Shown piece after piece: positions 5,592-7,509 of a DNA stretch of 7,509 bases. This stretch comes from an uncultured Acetobacter sp. (GTDB lineage: Bacteria > Pseudomonadota > Alphaproteobacteria > Acetobacterales > Acetobacteraceae), in NCBI GenBank assembly GCA_937900755.1, contig CALCDN010000130.1:1-7509 (forward strand). Reading direction: 5' to 3'. Position numbers and translations under genes: made by a program. Position 1 is the stretch's first letter. Each line of letters starts with the position of its first letter. The notes under the pieces were generated by a model. That model was not told where the DNA came from. It did no database searches and saw only the letters and a list, made by a program, of their open reading frames with translations.

Positions 5592-6599
5592 ATGGCAACT
5601 CAGATTGCGGTCATTACGGGAGCGGGCTCGGGCATTGGCCGCGCAGCAGCCCGCGCACTGGGGCGCGCGGGCTTTGACGTGGCCCTGCTCGGGCGGGACA
5701 CGGAGCGCCTGCAGGCCACGGCGCGCAACCTGGCCCAGCACTCCATACGCACCCTTGTGCTGGGCGTGGACGTGGTGGACGCACAGGCCATGCAGGACGC
5801 CGCCCACCAGATCGAGGCCGAACTCGGCCCCATTTGCGTATGGGCCAACTGCGCTGGCGCCACCGTTGTCGGCCAGGTTGCCGCCCTGAACGCGCAGGAC
5901 ATCCAGCGCGCAACGCAGGTGACCTACCTTGGCAGTGTCAACGGCACGCTGGCGGCCCTGCATGTCATGCGCCGCAGGGGGCATGGGGCGATCATCAACC
6001 TTGACCTGGCGCCGACCCTGCGCGACCTGCCCCTGCAGGCGGCCGAAAACGGCTCCCGCGCGGCCCTGCGCGGCTTTTGCAACAGCCTGCGCACGGAACT
6101 GCGGCACGATGCGGACCGTATCCGCATTGTCATGGTGGACCTGCCCGCCATCAACACCCCGCATTATAGCTGGACCCGCAACCTGACCGGCAAGCGCCTG
6201 AAACCCTTTGGCCCGGTCTATGAGCCCGAAGTCGCAGCGGAAGCCATCTGCCGCGCGGCCTTTACCACCAGCCGCTCAATCTCCATTGGCTGGGCCAACA
6301 GCTTTGCCGCCCTGTGGCGCTTTGCAGGCCCCGGCTGCCGCGAGGCCCACCTGGCCAGCCATGGCTACAAGGCCCAGATGAGCCATGACTGGGCCGAAGG
6401 CCCCCAGCCAGACGACCTGTACACATCCGTACCCGGCGCCTACGGCTCCGAAGGTCCGTTCGAGGCCAAGGCCCGCAGGCTGAACAGCCCGTTTACGATT
6501 TTTGTCTCATCCGGCCTGCGCGCCAGCCTGTTTGGCGCACTGGCCGCCATGGGGCTGAGTGCGGCCCTTAACCACATACGGCGCTGCCGCCAGCCCTGA
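5592..6599 (+). CDS. SDR-fold protein with replaced catalytic triad (probable pseudoenzyme)
   Basis: A 335-residue protein with a classical short-chain dehydrogenase/reductase fold. The dinucleotide-binding motif TGAGSGIG (9-16), an NCAG motif in place of NNAG (86-89) and VTYLGSVNGTLAAL (110-123) are present, so NAD(P) binding looks intact. The active-site stretch GAIINLDLAPTLRDLPLQ...AENGSRAALRGF (132-162) aligns without gaps to the usual 'GaIinvgSalayrgiPlqsaYcasKhAirGF', but the catalytic Ser is Leu139, the Tyr is Glu152 and the Lys is Arg156. The codons (CTG, GAA, CGC) are unambiguous and the frame is intact, so this is divergence and not decay. The region PAINTPHYSWTRN (185-197) and the long C-terminal part match an SDR subgroup of about 330 residues. 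Residues 302-325 form a hydrophobic stretch that may be a membrane anchor. GGGAGG (5576-5581) lies ten bases before ATG 5592. It is 161 bp from the previous gene, so possibly separately transcribed. A non-redox or binding role is inferred. Confidence 0.93.
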   Translation: MATQIAVITGAGSGIGRAAARALGRAGFDVALLGRDTERLQATARNLAQHSIRTLVLGVDVVDAQAMQDAAHQIEAELGPICVWANCAGATVVGQVAALNAQDIQRATQVTYLGSVNGTLAALHVMRRRGHGAIINLDLAPTLRDLPLQAAENGSRAALRGFCNSLRTELRHDADRIRIVMVDLPAINTPHYSWTRNLTGKRLKPFGPVYEPEVAAEAICRAAFTTSRSISIGWANSFAALWRFAGPGCREAHLASHGYKAQMSHDWAEGPQPDDLYTSVPGAYGSEGPFEAKARRLNSPFTIFVSSGLRASLFGALAAMGLSAALNHIRRCRQP

Positions 6600-6627
6600 C
6601 CCCCGGCAATGGGGGATGGCTCCCCCC
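6600..6627. terminator. GC-rich hairpin between convergent genes, possible bidirectional terminator
   Basis: GGGGGA (6611-6616) pairs with TCCCCC (6621-6626) around the loop TGGC. An alternative pairing uses CCCCC (6600-6604) with GGGGG (6611-6615). It fills the 35-bp gap between the SDR stop and the Hint-protein stop. Only a short T stretch (6630-6632) follows on the plus strand, so termination efficiency is uncertain. Confidence 0.5.
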
Positions 6628-6634
6628 GGTTTGC

Positions 6635-7509
6635 TCAGGCGCGCAGCTTGTCCGTTTGCGCGCCCAAGGCCCTGGTGGCCACAAACGGGCCAGCGGCATG
6701 GACCTGAATGGTCAAAAGCCCCATCTGCCCTTCCTTCATGCCTTTAAGCGGCAGTTCGGCATAACCGGTGGTCCACCGGCTTGCGCCACAGGCCTCCACG
6801 GCATGCCAGCCCGACCATGTAGCGCCTTCGGCCTTCAGGTGCCGGGTTTGCGCCACATGGCGGCCACCGCTGAACAGGGTTATCCCCCCCACGGCCACCC
6901 CGAGTGTGCGCCGGTCCTCCACATAAGGGCCGATCACCACCGAGGGCTGGCTGGTGCGTGAGGTCAGAAACACTTTTTCCACCCCCGCGGGCAGCATGTA
7001 AAAGCACCTGTCCCCGTCACGGCGCAGCAGCCTTACGCGCTGGCCCCGGTCCGTGACCAGTTGCAGTTCGGGGTCCATGCTCAGTTCTGGCGCGCTCTCT
7101 AGCGGCCTGCTCCCCGGCACGTCGGACGCGCGTGCGCGCAGCCGGGCAAAAATGGCGGCCAGTGCCGTGCGCTCGCGCAATGGCTGAGGGAGCGCCTCCT
7201 TCTCCCACCCCTGGGCAGGCGCCCGGCCAAGGCGCACAACGCCACCGGCCCACGCCCCCATCCGGCCCGGCTCCTGCGCCAGGCAAAACTCCGTTGGCAC
7301 CCCTTCAGCCACAAGAACAGCATGCGTTTCTGTTTGCAGGACTGTGTAATCATAGCCGGCAATACTGTGGTCATAGAAAATACTGCACCCGTTGACCAGC
7401 ATACGCACAGGCACAAACCGCCCGTCATGCAGCACTGTGTGCCACGGGGTCAGCAACAGGTCGCGCTCGGGCCTGTTCTGCCCCAGCGCGTGCCGCAGTA
7501 CGCGAATGG
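6635..7509 (-). CDS. Hint_2 (Hedgehog/intein-type) domain protein, N-terminal part off window
   Basis: The last 290 residues of a minus-strand gene; the frame stays open to the window edge, so the start lies beyond 7509. Visible residues 1-80 carry a clear Hint_2 pattern: RVLRHALG (2-9), NRPERDLLLTPWHTVL (11-26, corresponding to 'rDLlvSPdHalL'), DGRFVPVRMLVNG (28-40), then a Tyr/His strand and HAVLVAEGVPTE (62-73). Family knowledge: Hint_2 domains occur in alphaproteobacteria, often near the C-terminus of larger, sometimes secreted proteins, and share the fold of self-processing Hedgehog and intein domains. The N-terminal Cys block needed for self-cleavage would be upstream and cannot be judged. 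The remaining 210 residues form an unassigned C-terminal region with VVIGPYVEDRRTLGVAVGGI (about 190-209) and RWTTGYAELPL (about 245-255). A TTG at 7456 is not the start, because the domain continues upstream of it. Convergent with the SDR gene. Confidence 0.88.
   Translation of the reverse strand, partial: IRVLRHALGQNRPERDLLLTPWHTVLHDGRFVPVRMLVNGCSIFYDHSIAGYDYTVLQTETHAVLVAEGVPTEFCLAQEPGRMGAWAGGVVRLGRAPAQGWEKEALPQPLRERTALAAIFARLRARASDVPGSRPLESAPELSMDPELQLVTDRGQRVRLLRRDGDRCFYMLPAGVEKVFLTSRTSQPSVVIGPYVEDRRTLGVAVGGITLFSGGRHVAQTRHLKAEGATWSGWHAVEACGASRWTTGYAELPLKGMKEGQMGLLTIQVHAAGPFVATRALGAQTDKLRA

Noticed and set aside
4480..5598. A 372-residue open frame on the minus strand
   Set aside because: It is antisense to the end of MATE, the small protein and the DedA gene, all with good motifs and ribosome binding sites.

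Overview
The window reads as ordinary chromosomal DNA from a GC-rich alphaproteobacterium, most likely an acetic acid bacterium (Acetobacteraceae, for example a Komagataeibacter or Gluconacetobacter relative). That placement is inferred from high GC, GC-ending codons, the 310-residue ribose-phosphate diphosphokinase and the alphaproteobacterial Hint_2 protein; no rRNA or tRNA is present to confirm it. The first 49 bases are not biological: they are an Illumina Nextera adapter with its i5 index and the Tn5 mosaic end. The window is therefore the end of an untrimmed draft contig, and genome sequence starts at base 50.

Layout from left to right: a DUF1269 gene on the minus strand cut by the contig end (50-239); a divergent 132-residue protein with faint YidB/DUF937 character (444-842); an 11-bp perfect hairpin between convergent genes (861-886); a minus-strand pair, prs followed by a histidine phosphatase (2442 to 906); a 704-bp gene-free, hairpin-rich stretch between the divergent prs and MATE genes (2443-3146); a plus-strand cluster of a MATE exporter (3147-4610), a 69-residue DUF6582-like protein (4633-4842) and a DedA/YqaA-type membrane protein (4852-5430); a separate SDR-fold gene (5592-6599); a terminator-like hairpin; and a convergent Hint_2-domain protein running off the right edge (6635-7509).

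Functionally, prs supplies PRPP for nucleotide, histidine and tryptophan synthesis and is translated just ahead of a phosphatase whose substrate is unknown. The MATE, small-protein and DedA genes are spaced like one operon and suggest an envelope or export function. The most interesting items are the SDR protein, in which the catalytic Ser, Tyr and Lys are all replaced (Leu, Glu, Arg); the hairpin-rich prs-MATE intergenic region; the free-standing DUF6582-like protein inside a transporter operon; and the Hint_2 protein with a long unassigned C-terminal part. I found no CRISPR array, insertion sequence, prophage, tRNA or rRNA, and no convincing new multi-gene system.
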